NCBI GenBank assembly: GCA_020809705.1
Contig: CP085828.1
Location: 3,100,001-3,164,000 of the forward strand
Direction of reading: 5' to 3'
DNA length: 64,000 bases
Origin: Calonectria ilicicola
Lineage: Eukaryota; Ascomycota; Sordariomycetes; Hypocreales; Nectriaceae
This document shows positions 1 to 10,170 of the stretch, piece after piece; positions within the stretch are counted from its first letter, which is position 1, and each line of letters starts with the position of its first letter. A program made the translations under genes and the position numbers. The notes below the pieces were generated by a model. The model did not search any database and was not told the DNA's origin. It saw only the letters and a program-made list of their open reading frames with translations.

Positions 1-878
1 GCACAGGCTCTAAGTTGCAGGGCACAGGGGCCTGTGGCTACAGCGGCGGTAGAGTGGCGGTAGAGTGGCTTTACAGTAGCTTTACAGTAGCTTTACAGTG
101 GCTTTACAGTGGCTTACGGTGGATACCAGGGGGCAGGCACTGACTCTCGCGGATGAAAACGGCAGGCGGTGGGGGGAAAAGCCTTTCAGCGATCGGCCAC
201 ACTCAGCCGGGGGATCCGGGTCCCAAGTACCTAGTGGCAGTGGGTCAGAGTGCCCGAGGAGTGGTACCCGGGACTTTTTAGGGCATAGACCCACCGAGGA
301 TGAGCCGTGCGCTAGCAACCCCGCATCCCAGGCGCATGACCCCACGAGACCTGTGGATACATACCGCGAGACATGCGACGTACGGCTTCGTGTGGGTCCT
401 CACACCAGACGGGACTGACGCCAGCTGCAATGAGGTGCCCTTCTGACTTGGATCGAGCCACTCGCTTTCATACCACTGCGACAGAGAGACTGGGGAAGTG
501 CAGTCGCGTACACCCGTCCCGGTATAGTGAGGTAGGGTCGCAAGCTTGTCGAATTGGCTGGTATGATGATCCCGCAGGTAACGTACCTGAGCACAGAAGT
601 AGAGAAGGGTAGGGGAGAGGTACCTTACCCTTCCCACCTCAAACCAGAGCATCCATCCCGTAACTATTTATTTTACTTCGACCTCCTCCGTGTTCTCTTT
701 CCTTTTCTTCTTTCTTTCTCATCATCCAACAGTCTCATATCACCAATTCACCACAATCACCACCAATCCACTTCCCTTGTGTGTCTGTCTTCTTTCTGAC
801 TTACACACATAGCACCACTTTTGTTTCCAAACCTCACTTTCCCATTCACAAACCACTACCCACTACAATACCGGCAAG
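1..878. other. Upstream region of the DJ-1-like gene
   Basis: No protein gene is supported here. The first 120 bases hold short tandem repeats, listed separately. From about 660 to 800 the + strand becomes strongly pyrimidine-rich (runs of TTTC, TCC and CCACC), as is usual for fungal core promoters and 5' leaders. It leads directly into the start codon at 879, so the last 150-200 bases are probably promoter and leader of that gene. The short open frames between 82 and 800 have low-complexity, unfamiliar translations and I treat them as chance. Confidence 0.6.
50..120. repeat. 11-bp tandem repeat array
   Basis: About five consecutive copies of an 11-bp unit (agctttacagt with a/g variation at the first base) run from about 66 to 119. 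They are preceded by two copies of a related 11-bp unit, gtagagtggcg/t, at about 49-70. The array is degenerate at both edges. I see no coding frame through it. It is a minisatellite-like feature of unknown function. Confidence 0.8.
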
Positions 879-1969
879 ATGAGTGCAAGCAAGTCCTCCG
901 CCGTGGCCGACCAGGAGCCCCTGGACGTCCTCGTTGCGGTTCATGAGAAGTTTGATCTCCTCGACTTCGCGGGCGCTGTCGAGGTTTTCAGCACTGCCTG
1001 CCATGATTTTAACGACCCCGAGAGTAAGTTGGTTTTGTTTTTCCTCCACCACCACCACCACCACCAACCCCTCACCTCGTCGATCACCACCCCCTCTTTC
1101 AACACAGACCCCTCCCGCTGACACCACCCTTCTCTACTATAGACACCAAGGCCTTTGACATTACCATCGTCGGCCCCGACCCCAAGGTCCTCTCAACTCA
1201 AGGTGTCATCGTTGGCTCTCAGATCTCTTACAAGGAAGCTCATGACCGCCTTGAGGATTTTGACCTTCTTGTCGTCGTCGGCGGCAATTCCAAAGAAATT
1301 CTTGCAAAGGAACTCGAACCTCTTAGCCTCATCACCGATTTCTCCGAGCTCCAGAAGCGGGATCCCGCCCGCGAGCGAACAGTCCTCTCCGTATGCACTG
1401 GTGCCCTCTTCCTTGGAAAGCAGGGTATCCTCTCTGGCCTGTCGGCCACCACTCACCCCGACCACTTTACCCAATTTGAAAACATTTGCAGCGACGCTGC
1501 TACACAACTCCTCCAGGAGCGTACCGACGTCATTGAAGACGCTCGCTACGTCGTTAACAACCTTCGCTTCGACCTCGGAGATGAGGACGAGAACCCCTAC
1601 ATCCGTCGAAAGTCCGACTCAGGTCGCCGCCCTTCATTGAATGCTCGGTACGTAACATGTTCCCACCCCGGCCCCTTACCCCGCTTTGTACTACACTGGG
1701 CTTAAGACAGTTCACTGACTTGCATGCGTTACAGCAAAGGAAGCATGTCCTTTAAGGGCTCCAACTCCCGCCGCGAGTCCATTGTCCGCCGCGCTGCCAT
1801 GCGGCTGGGCGGTCTCCGCGTGGTGACCTCTGGGGGTGTCAGCTCTGGCATTGATGCAGCTTTGTATCTGGTCAGCGCCATGGTTGACGATGCTTGTGCG
1901 TTGGAGGTGGCCAGGACCCTTCAGTGGACCTGGAACAAGGGCGTTGTCGTCGACGGTCTCGACGTCTAA
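879..1969 (+). CDS. DJ-1/PfpI-family protein (GATase1-like, isonitrile-hydratase type)
   Basis: Predicted 294 aa from three exons: 879-1023, 1143-1647 and 1735-1969. Donors are GTAAGT and GTACGT; acceptors are TATAG and TACAG. The fold is that of the DJ-1/PfpI superfamily. An N-terminal strand DVLVAVHEKFDLLDFAG is followed by DLLVVVGG near residue 90, and the nucleophile elbow SVCTGALFLG places the reactive cysteine at Cys133. A C-terminal TSGGVSSGIDAAL segment (about 248-260) is typical of the isonitrile hydratase/AraC-type branch. Between about 190 and 242 lies a basic, serine-rich stretch with three RRxS motifs (203-206, 210-213, 229-232), which I would not expect in the core fold; intron 2 cuts through it. 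The substrate is unknown: hydratase, glyoxalase-like and chaperone-like roles all occur in the superfamily. The start is the first ATG after a pyrimidine-rich leader. The family is confident, the function is not. Confidence 0.88.
1044..1068 (+). repeat. (CCA)n microsatellite within intron 1
   Basis: A run of about seven to eight CAC/ACC triplets lies in the first intron of the DJ-1-like gene. If the intron were retained it would read as a histidine tract, which is why an open frame crosses the region. The flanking GTAAGT donor at 1024 and the TATAG acceptor ending at 1142 support its removal. Confidence 0.75.
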
Positions 1970-3554
1970 GATCCCTGGCAGTAAGTGCCGATTAATGTAG
2001 TATGAGAACAACATGACCTCTTGACGAGGCATAAAGACCAATATTTTGTGTGTAATACAAGTAAAGTAGCCGGCGAAACCCAGAAAAAATTCTACTAGTA
2101 GCTCTCAATTCAATTCATTTCAATTGTTCAATTCCATCATCATTGATTGCATCGTGAGCTTGTTTGTTACTTTGGATTGCCTCCGATCGTGATCACACTT
2201 TCTTTGGCGCTAGAACTCCGCGAAATGTGGAGGTGGAGGTTCAGATGGAGCGGGAGGGATGACGTGGTGGAATGGACCCACACAAGCTCGGAGAGCTCCA
2301 GGGTCATGCAGAGGTCGTGTGATGCCGGGAACTAGGGGCATCATCATGCTATCACCAAACATCGCCGCACTCCGATTCAATCCGGGTCAGTCCACTGAGG
2401 CTCTGAACCAGGTTTCAAAAGCCCACAATCACGACGGATGAGGTCTGTTTTCATCCCGGTGAGGCTGGGTTCCCCCTGAATGAATGATGCTCGGCAGATG
2501 CGCAATCGGATGGTTGGTACCATGCACACCGTGGCTTCACCGACGATGAGTCAGTGTCATTGATTGATTAGCTCAGGGAGAGTCAGGCCACTGAGATAAT
2601 GAGTCGTTCCGACAATCATGGTTACAGCTGCACGCGCTTCGCCAGTATGACTAGTCATGGAATAGCTGTCGGGTGGTAGAGTTACGCGACGGTGGAGAAA
2701 CGGAAGGGCCGACTGTGCATACATCCATACACCGTGTATGGGTCTCTGGTTCAAAAATGATATGTGATTTTCTGGTTCTAAATGCGAATGTAACACTTCT
2801 AAACCGTTGTTGTTTGACATTTACTTGTGGCTCTAGATGGTGGCAAGATGGGTTAACCCAGGGGTGTTGGTTGGGATTAGCCGGGAGGGGCATCGGGGGA
2901 ACAACTACTCACAACAAGCCATTGACAGCATAATGTTTAAAAACTCGAAAATTGGGAATGAATCATGGGGCTAAAACAGGGCAAACGTCCCCAAATGGAC
3001 CCGGTTTGATTCAGGTGCTGAAGAGCACAGGTGTGTTCGTATCACGGCCTAAAAACTCCGCAGTCAATTGCCCACGTGCAACTTAAAAAAAAAACCTGGA
3101 TGGTTAGAGTAATACAAGAAGTTGGGTTTAAAAATTGACCTTGAGAGGTTACAAGTTTGGCTACCACGGACTGACTCAACCGTTCTCAATCCCTCGAACT
3201 GAGCGTCACCATCCGTCCATTGACTTTAAACCGAAGCAAGCTTGGGCTTATTGATGATCGGAGTCTAGTGGGGCTTTTGCCAAAGCTAAGATCGCCCAAA
3301 ACTGGGGCCATTTGCTGACATAACACACCCCTCTAGCTGCTCATGATTGGCTGTCTCACATCTGGGTTGTTTAAACGTTTGCGACAAGGCTGTGGAACAT
3401 TTACGTCTTTTTTCGTGTTTGTAGTTTATTTTACTTCCTTACTCGAATCTTTCCACGATCACACTCCGATTTCTTATCCGTCCGCATCAGCCCTTATCGC
3501 GACCTTATCTTACCGGGGCTGCAGTCGCCTCGCCCAGGCGAATCCCTCCAGACC
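1970..3554. other. Intergenic region, no gene seen
   Basis: The 1.6 kb between the DJ-1-like and Acinus-like genes holds only short, unrelated open frames of 60-90 codons. The stretch 2900-3350 is relatively AT-rich with short A runs. The last 150 bases before 3555 are pyrimidine-rich and are the likely promoter/leader of the downstream gene. No RNA gene or mobile element was recognised. Confidence 0.5.
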
Positions 3555-5372
3555 ATGACCAACTGGGCCAAGCTTCGGGTCCTTGACCTGAAGGACGAGC
3601 TCAAGCGCCGTGGCCTACCGTGCCATGGGCTCAAGAACGAGCTGATCGCGCGCCTAAACGAGGCCGAGAATGAGACCGATAACGAACCTGCGGAGATTGA
3701 TGAAGACCCCAAATCCCCGTCTGCAGATGACAACCCAACCGCGACCGATTCGACACCCAAAGAAACAGAAGCTGAGGAGTCTGAAATTGCGGTTGCTATC
3801 ACGCCAGAAGATGCTTCCTCTCAGAAAGAAGACGAGGATGCTGCTTCGACACGAAACGAACAAGGGGATGCCAGACTTGAAGTAGAATCGCGGTTCGAGA
3901 CGACTGATAATGGCGTCCCTGTCGATGCACGCTCATCCTCCACAGTCGAAGCTGACCCCAAGCTGGCCGGTCTAGCAGAAGAACCGATGGATGATGCTGC
4001 AAAAGAAACAGATAATTCCAAAAAACCCTCTGTTCTTGGTACCCAGGATGTCTCTGGTGCATCTGTTTCTGAAGTTCGAGAAAGCCAGAAACGAAAGCGT
4101 CGGTCCCTTTCACCACCTCCCACCGAGGAAGCAGTTGTGCGCAAACGCACCCGTCCCGATGACGAAGCAATAAATGGGTTCGCCCCCAGGGTTATTTTAC
4201 CAGAGGACCAAGAAAACAATCAAGTTGGAACGACCTCTGAAAAAATGCAAGAAGATGGCCAGCCTGGGGGAAGCCCCCCAACTTCAAACGCCCATGACAA
4301 CCGCGATATCAAGGAGCTACCCCTCGCCGAGCCCCAAGATCACATGGATATTGAGAAAGAACCTCTGCCACCAGTACACCCGGCTACCTCAGCCTTGTAC
4401 ATCAAGAATTTTATGCGTCCCCTGCGCCCCATTGACGTTCAGACGCATCTCGTCGATTTGGCAACACCTCCAGGCGTTCCTCTTGACAATAAAATAATTG
4501 TCAACTTCTTCCTCGACCAGATCCGCACGCATGCTTTTGCAGTTTTCAAGACTCCATCGGCTGCTTTGCGAGTTCGTACAGCTCTTCACGATCGCGTGTG
4601 GCCCAACGAAAGCAACCGCAAACCGCTGTGGGTGGATTTCGTGCCTCCTGAGCAGGTCCAAGACTGGATCGATAAGGAAGAGTCGAGTGGGCGTCGATCT
4701 GGCGCACGTTGGGAGGTCATTTATGAAGACGGTCCCAATGGTGAAATTGAAGCCCACCTTGAATCTGGCGTGGCATCCCTTTCCCGAGCCAGCAACCGCC
4801 CGCCGCCCAATCCTCTCGCCAACCCCGGCGATGCTATTCCCTCTGCCCCTAGAGGTTATCATGATACCGATGGCCCACCGACGGGTCCTCGCGGTCCTCG
4901 CCCCGGTCCGGGGCCGGGCCCACGCCCTGCATCTCACGCCCCAAGGGGTGATTCACAGCGCACCAAGGCCCATCCTGTCATCCACTACCAGCCCGTTTCT
5001 GAGGATCTCGCACGTCGCCGCATCGAAAACATGCGTTCGTATTACACTTCTGACCGTGATCGGGACTTTGGGCCTGAAATTAACCGGTACTCCTTTGAAA
5101 ACGGTGACTCCTTTGTCGACCGTGGTAAGGAGATCTTTGAGGGAATCCGCCCACCACACCGTGAGCGTGCTGTGGAACGGGAACGTCGCGGCTTTGGTGG
5201 AGGCGGAGGCGGTCGCCGCAGACGTGGCGGCCGTGGCTTTCGGCCCCGAAGCGACCGCTACCTTCCTGGGGCAGGCTCTAATCGGGACAACCGGCGTCCA
5301 CGCTTCAATGATGGTGAAGGTCAGGGCCGCGGCCCACCCCGAAACGATAACGATCGGGGTCGTCGATACTAG
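3555..5372 (+). CDS. Acinus-like SAP/RRM nuclear protein (ASAP/EJC-associated)
   Basis: A single-exon gene of 605 aa. Residues 4-38 form a SAP DNA/RNA-binding motif (KLRVLDLKDELKRRGLPCHG). An acidic low-complexity region follows, with a basic KRKRRSLSPPP nuclear-localisation-like patch near 179-189. Residues 278-370 (LYIKNFMRPLRPIDVQ to KPLWVDFVPPEQV) resemble the RRM of Acinus, including the long insertion before HAFAVFKTPSAA and the HDRVWP segment. Residues 472-500 (HPVIHYQPVSEDLARRR) resemble the Acinus RSB segment that binds RNPS1 and SAP18. The tail from about 545 is an RGG-type arginine/glycine-rich region. In animals Acinus joins RNPS1 and SAP18 in the ASAP complex on spliced mRNPs. 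A comparable RNA-processing role is inferred here. The SAP and RRM calls are strong; orthology to Acinus is likely. The start is the first ATG of the long frame and immediately precedes the SAP motif. Confidence 0.88.
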   Translation: MTNWAKLRVLDLKDELKRRGLPCHGLKNELIARLNEAENETDNEPAEIDEDPKSPSADDNPTATDSTPKETEAEESEIAVAITPEDASSQKEDEDAASTRNEQGDARLEVESRFETTDNGVPVDARSSSTVEADPKLAGLAEEPMDDAAKETDNSKKPSVLGTQDVSGASVSEVRESQKRKRRSLSPPPTEEAVVRKRTRPDDEAINGFAPRVILPEDQENNQVGTTSEKMQEDGQPGGSPPTSNAHDNRDIKELPLAEPQDHMDIEKEPLPPVHPATSALYIKNFMRPLRPIDVQTHLVDLATPPGVPLDNKIIVNFFLDQIRTHAFAVFKTPSAALRVRTALHDRVWPNESNRKPLWVDFVPPEQVQDWIDKEESSGRRSGARWEVIYEDGPNGEIEAHLESGVASLSRASNRPPPNPLANPGDAIPSAPRGYHDTDGPPTGPRGPRPGPGPGPRPASHAPRGDSQRTKAHPVIHYQPVSEDLARRRIENMRSYYTSDRDRDFGPEINRYSFENGDSFVDRGKEIFEGIRPPHRERAVERERRGFGGGGGGRRRRGGRGFRPRSDRYLPGAGSNRDNRRPRFNDGEGQGRGPPRNDNDRGRRY

Positions 5373-6126
5373 CGTAACATTCTATGTTTTGAACAACCAC
5401 TGAGTGGTTGAAAAAGAAGATTGAAGACTATGCCAATTTCGGTCTTCAATACTGATCCATGGTTGGGTGTTGACTCTTTTTTTTTTCTTTCTTTTTTTCT
5501 CTTTTTCTTTTTTTCCCCCTCCGATACCTTGGCTCTCTCATTTAAAATCAAAAAAAGCGGAAAGTTATGTTGGAAAAAACGGACATGGCGTCTACAACAG
5601 GGAAATCATTCACGACTATCAAAAAATGGCACTTTGGGTGGTAAACGGGTGCAGGATAAACTAGAGGTATTAGCCTCTTGGGCCCGGAATGCGAAATACA
5701 GGACATAATGACAACAGGAAAATACGTGTGTACACGGGTTGGTTTGATATCACAGTTGAGTGAGTACTCGCGAGTACTTGTTCGCCTTGGAAATAGTCTG
5801 AGGAATAATACAATCATACAACCCGCCTGCCAATTCGTATTGTTTTGTGATCTTGTATCGTCGTCAAGTTGCCCGGAGCTGGCGCGAGTGGAAAATAGCC
5901 ATTGGCACTTACTTAGTTACAAAAATTCACATACAATCATCAAGACGACTTGGTATTAAACATCAATCGTGCAATTTCTTGCTATTTATTCAACTATGCC
6001 GGCTTCATGGCCGGGGGAACAATTTGATGACTAATAAAAAATATCCAAACCCTCACATTGCACCCTTTGAAAGAACACTTTGAACTGAAATCCACAAGAC
6101 GCCATTGTACTCCTATTCGCATCGCT
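5373..6126. other. Convergent 3' intergenic region
   Basis: This lies between two converging genes, Acinus-like (+) and the carbamoyl-phosphate synthase small subunit (-). It contains a long T/C-rich tract at about 5476-5520, most likely in the 3' UTR or terminator zone of the + strand gene, and AT-rich sequence from 5930 to 6060 next to the stop of the minus-strand gene. No gene is supported. Confidence 0.5.
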
Positions 6127-7618
6127 TTAAGCAGAGGCGGCAAGGGGCATGGGCTCGACACCGACACGCTCTCGGCTGAGGATGTCAAGCATCAGCTGGC
6201 TGGGTCGGTTGTCCTTGTAGACCTTCTGGCTGCTCTTGGCGAGCTGGACGTTCTGGAGGTACTTGTCAAAGAGGTAAGAGCTGTCCATGGGACCACCCTT
6301 GGCCTCGGGGTGGAACTGGGTGGAGAAGATGGGGCGGGTCTTGTGCATCATGCCTGTCATCATCTGTTAGCTATCCATTCTGGTAAAGAGACCGGGTCCG
6401 AAATCGGAGCAAGACTTACCCTCGTTGCTACCATCGTTGAGGTTGACGAAGTACTCCTTGAAGTCACTGGGGAGGGTGCTGGCATCAATGGCGTATCCGT
6501 GGTTCTGGCTGGTGATGTGGCACTGGCCAGTGGTCAAGTCAAGAGCGGGAATGTTGTGAGCACGGTTTCCGTACTTGAGCTTGATGGTGCGGGCACCAAC
6601 AGCAAGAGCCAGGAGCTGGTGGCCCAGGCAGATACCCATGATGGGGATAGAAGAGGTCTCCATCAGGCGGGAAAGGTTGTAGACAGTCTCCTGGCAGTGG
6701 GTAGGGTCACCGGGGCCGTTGGAGATGAACACACCATCGTAGTGCTGAGCAACCTTGTGGATGGGGTAGTTGTAGGGGAAGACGGTGACGGAGGCACCTC
6801 GGCTGACCAGACTGCGCAGGATGTTCTCCTTGACACCGCAGTCGATCAGGGCAATGTGGAAGCTGGCACCGGGAGACTCGACAACGAAGGGAGCCTTGGT
6901 GCTGACTCGCTTGACGAGGTTGATCTGACCAGGGTCGATATAGCTCTCGTCTTCGTCGGCGTCATACTCATCACCAATAGAGATGCGGGCGAGCGACGAA
7001 CCCTGCTCTCGGAGGAAGGTGACAATCTCTCGGGTATCAACGCCGGAGATGGCGGGGACACCCTCTCGGGCGCACCACTCGCCGAGACTCTCGACAGCGG
7101 TCCAGTGGCTGTAGTTGAGGGCGACGTCGGAGACGACGACACCAGCGCACTGAATGTGGGGGGACTCGAAGTACTTGAGGAGGTTGAACTGGTCTCGCTC
7201 GTTGGAGGGGACACCGTAGTTGCCAATCAAGGGTTGAGTGAAGACGAGGATCTGGCCTCGGTAAGAGGGATCGGTCATGGACTCGGGGTAGCCAACGAGA
7301 GAGGTGGTGAAGACAGCTTCACCAGAGATGTTGACGTTGGCACCAAAGGCTTTGCCCTGGAAGATGGGACCATCCTATTGAGGAGTGGATTAGCGTGGGC
7401 TAAGAAAAAATGGCAACCTCGAAGCAACTTACTCGAATAGTAAAGGTAGCAGGGAGCGAAGCAACAGGGGCAGTAGCTCGAGTAGCACTGAAAGGCATCT
7501 TTCGGCCCTTGCTACCAAGGGGCTGCTCGGACAGGTATCGGGCCTGGAGGAATCGGCCAGGAGCCGACGCGGACTTGGCCGCGGGGTTGGCAAATTGCTT
7601 TGCCAATCGGGAGAACAT
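6127..7618 (-). CDS. arg-2: Arginine-specific carbamoyl-phosphate synthase small subunit, mitochondrial
   Basis: Predicted 455 aa from three exons: 7618-7433, 7374-6420 and 6353-6127. Phases match exactly and the length is close to the Neurospora protein. The enzyme hydrolyses glutamine and passes ammonia to the large subunit to make carbamoyl phosphate for arginine synthesis. The N-terminus ([20 protein letters not shown]...RYLSEQPL) is a basic, hydroxylated mitochondrial presequence. The small-subunit domain starts at about residue 63 ([12 protein letters not shown]). The class I glutamine amidotransferase domain carries GICLGHQ with nucleophile Cys311 and FHPEAKGG with His395 and Glu397, so the catalytic triad is complete. 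The ATG at 7618 is chosen over an in-frame upstream ATG because it begins the presequence and follows an arginine attenuator uORF by 88 nt. Regulation by arginine through that uORF is expected. The gene is called CPA1 in yeast. Confidence 0.96.
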
Positions 7619-7706
7619 TTTGGTGGTGTTTAGGGGGTTTGGTTGGCTGTGGTTTATTTGGTTTTGGGTATACGAGTTAGAGGTCACTTGTTATTCAAGG
7701 GACCTT

Positions 7707-8202
7707 TTAAACAGAGAGGGACCTCCAGAGGTGGTCTGTGGAAGGGTGGGTTAGTATTGGCATCTGGAGAAGGGTTTTGAAGCCGCCCAACAGAAAGGAG
7801 AGCGGTGAGTCAGGGATCAAACGAACCAGATAGATAATCCTGTGGGAGAGGAGAAATGTCAGTAAATGAGTCAATTGGAACAACGAGATGAATGAGGTAT
7901 AAAGGAGAGCAGATTCAAAGCGAGGGAGAGCAATTGAGAAAGAAATAAGGGCTGTGGTGCGCCATGGCCATGGCTCTGATGCGAGGGTTGAGAGAAATGG
8001 TGGGGTTGTCATCGCAGCAGAGCAGCGAAGACGGACTCATTGCAAACTAATGGCCAATGCCAACGTCGCACATGAGTGTCGAAATTGGGCACGCGACACT
8101 GCGTCAAAGAGGCAGAGGAGGCAGAGGCCAAGGAAGAGAGAGCACAAAAAACGTAAGAGAAATGCGTACCTGTGAAGTGAAGACTGACGGGCGCCCGTTC
8201 AT
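7707..8202 (-). CDS. Arginine attenuator peptide (AAP) uORF, split by two introns
   Basis: This is a 24-codon upstream ORF in the leader of the carbamoyl-phosphate synthase small-subunit mRNA. Exon 1 (8202-8170) encodes MNGRPSVFTSQ. A 13-nt micro-exon (7839-7827) encodes DYLS plus the first base of Asp16. Exon 3 (7735-7707) completes Asp16 and adds HLWRSLSV and a stop. The joined peptide matches the known Neurospora AAP at nearly every position, differing mainly in the last four residues. It includes Asp12, whose mutation is known to abolish regulation. Known AAPs stall the ribosome when arginine is high and block initiation at the downstream start. Splice support: donors GTACGC (8169) and GTTCGT (7826); branch sites ACTGAC and ACTAAC; acceptors CCCACAG and TTCCACAG. 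The introns are 330 and 91 nt. The stop lies 88 nt before the main ATG. Confidence 0.92.
7827..7839 (-). other. 13-nt micro-exon of the AAP uORF
   Basis: The sequence GATTATCTATCTG (minus strand) lies between acceptor CTCTCCCACAG and donor GTTCGT. It supplies codons 12-15 and one base of codon 16 of the attenuator peptide. Phase is preserved on both sides (0 in, 1 out), and only its inclusion yields the conserved peptide. Skipping it shifts the frame of the third exon, removing the conserved ending and adding a different tail. Confidence 0.85.
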
Positions 8203-9788
8203 AAGGGCGGATTGAGAGACAAGCTCAGCTCGAGAGATGGGCAGGACTCTGTCAATGGGGGGCGTTTGCGTGAGGAAGGGGGCGTTTGCAGAATGACGAC
8301 TCTTTTTCTAACTGGCGATTGGAACAGGATCTGATGCTGGGGAGGGAAGAGGGGAGGAAAAGAAGAGGAAGAAGCGGGCGAGAGGGACGAGAGAAAAAAT
8401 AGTGACACCCGAGGCCCGCTCACCGGCGCCTCTGTCTCTGCGACGTGACAACAGGCCGTTACTCATTGGTGAGAGGCCCCGCTGGTTTGGTTTTTTTTTC
8501 TTGCAGCACTATTTTTTTTCTCCCTCCCTGCTTTCCACCATATCCCGCCGCCACCAGCCCCTCTGCCGATTTTGCCTGGGGGGAGCTAATAGCTACGCTG
8601 GCCACTGAGTGCTTGCTGATCCAGGTGGGTGCCCACTTTGGAGCTGCACAGTCAGCGGCCCGCCCAGGCCAGGACGCCAGAAGAACGTCAAGTCACGTTG
8701 GCACTCCGATATCGTAATTGGGGTCCAGTTTCATTTAGCTCTAGCTCTGGCAGCACCCGGATGAGCCCAGCCGCCACTTTAACACCGGCCATTGCCCTGA
8801 GCTTTGTTTGGATCTTCTATCAGGAGTCTTATCTGAAGTATTAGTATTAGTATTAACTTCCCGGGAAGCCGGTTGAACCGTATCTCTATCCATTGAAGCG
8901 ATTGGCCAAGGGGCATGCGTTGCTGGATCGACACCGCCATCTCTCCCCCCCTTCAGCAAGCAAGACCCAATTTGAATCCGGGCATCGGTGCCGCATCATG
9001 ATGCTCCCAAGAGATGCGAGTGGGACTTCCACTCTCGTGTTCCGCATGTCTCAACACTACATAATATATTGCAGTAATAAGGGCGCGCCCGCTTTGTGAG
9101 CGCTGCCCTTACTCTCACCGACCTTCATCCTGGTCCCGCTCCTTGTCCTTGTCCTGGCCCTCCGATCCTGCACCGCCTTACTTTTTTTGATGGGGAAAAT
9201 TTTTGGAAGCTAGTTAGAAGCCTCGCCTCCCCCTCCCCCCTCCCTCTTAATCATAATCAAAGCTTGGCCGCCGATAAGACCGGCCCGAGTGAAATGCGTC
9301 TTATAGCCCCTTAACCCCCCGACGGGCTCTTCTAGCTCTTGCGTGCGCGCGCATGCGTGCGAAGAATATGCCGGGGAGAAGATCTGGCTAAGCCAAGTCG
9401 GCAGTGACTGGTCAAACGTGAGCAGAAACAAACTCATCCCTACGTCACACCATGTCACTCCCACGCCTGGGGACCCTGTCACGCCCGCCCCCCTCATCCC
9501 GCCAATTGCCTGTCCAAATTCCATCAGACGCTGCGTGTTTTTACCCCGCGGCGGTGCCGTGCGTGCATGCCATGCCATTGGGCTTTCTGACTGCCGAGTT
9601 CACCAATGATGCCTTGTTCCTGGGAAAAGAAGGGGCCACAAGACAAAGTGTTAAGAAAAATGCATGTGCACACAGCACATCTTTGCAGCCGTAAATGAGA
9701 TGATGCGTTGTGGGTGTCTGACAATTTCCCAATCGCAACTGTCACCTAGACGAGGACCTTCGCAGCTCATTACATCATTCTTTTATAA

Positions 9789-9822
<34 letters not shown>

Positions 9823-10170
9823 TAAAAGCTAGTCGTATCAGTGACATGGCTAACCCTATGTTGCCATTCATTTCCTGTAACGAGCCACTTATCGCGGAAC
9901 AGTAGTGGCAGATCATCTTAATGGATAGAAGAACCTGCCAGCTTGTCGCTAGATTTTGATGACCTAAGCAAGCATTGGGTGCATGGTGTTACTCATTTGT
10001 CAATGGGCCTAATTCGATGACTTAGAACACTCCATTCAATTCATTCGCCATGACGATTCCCGGATAACTGCGAGACACAATTGAGAGCCTCCAACTCATC
10101 CCAGCCGAGGGTAGGTATTTTCTGCAATGATACAAACGGTAAAAAATTCCATGGTCCTCAAAGCGCTAGT
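8203..10170. other. Intergenic region upstream of the AAP/carbamoyl-phosphate synthase leader
   Basis: About 2 kb without a supported gene. The part next to 8203 is purine-rich on the + strand, so pyrimidine-rich on the transcribed minus strand, as expected of promoter/leader for the arginine gene. The 9331-9600 region contains several short GC-rich segments. A (CA)15 microsatellite sits at 9791-9820. The open frames here are short and unconvincing. Confidence 0.5.
9791..9820. repeat. (CA)15 dinucleotide microsatellite
   Basis: A perfect run of 15 CA units lies in intergenic DNA between the arginine gene promoter and the 3' end of the ETF beta gene. Confidence 0.95.

Noticed and set aside
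4498..5403. A 301-codon + strand frame inside the Acinus-like gene
   Set aside because: It is the alternate frame of a gene with clear SAP and RRM domains; its translation is low-complexity.
6058..7440. A 460-codon + strand open frame opposite the carbamoyl-phosphate synthase small subunit
   Set aside because: It is antisense to a clearly conserved enzyme. The codon bias of the real gene leaves few stops on the other strand, and the Val/Gly/Asp-rich translation resembles no family.
7707..8012. A 101-codon minus-strand frame ending in the attenuator peptide tail
   Set aside because: It only exists if both uORF introns are retained downstream of 8012. The conserved peptide needs the spliced three-exon form.
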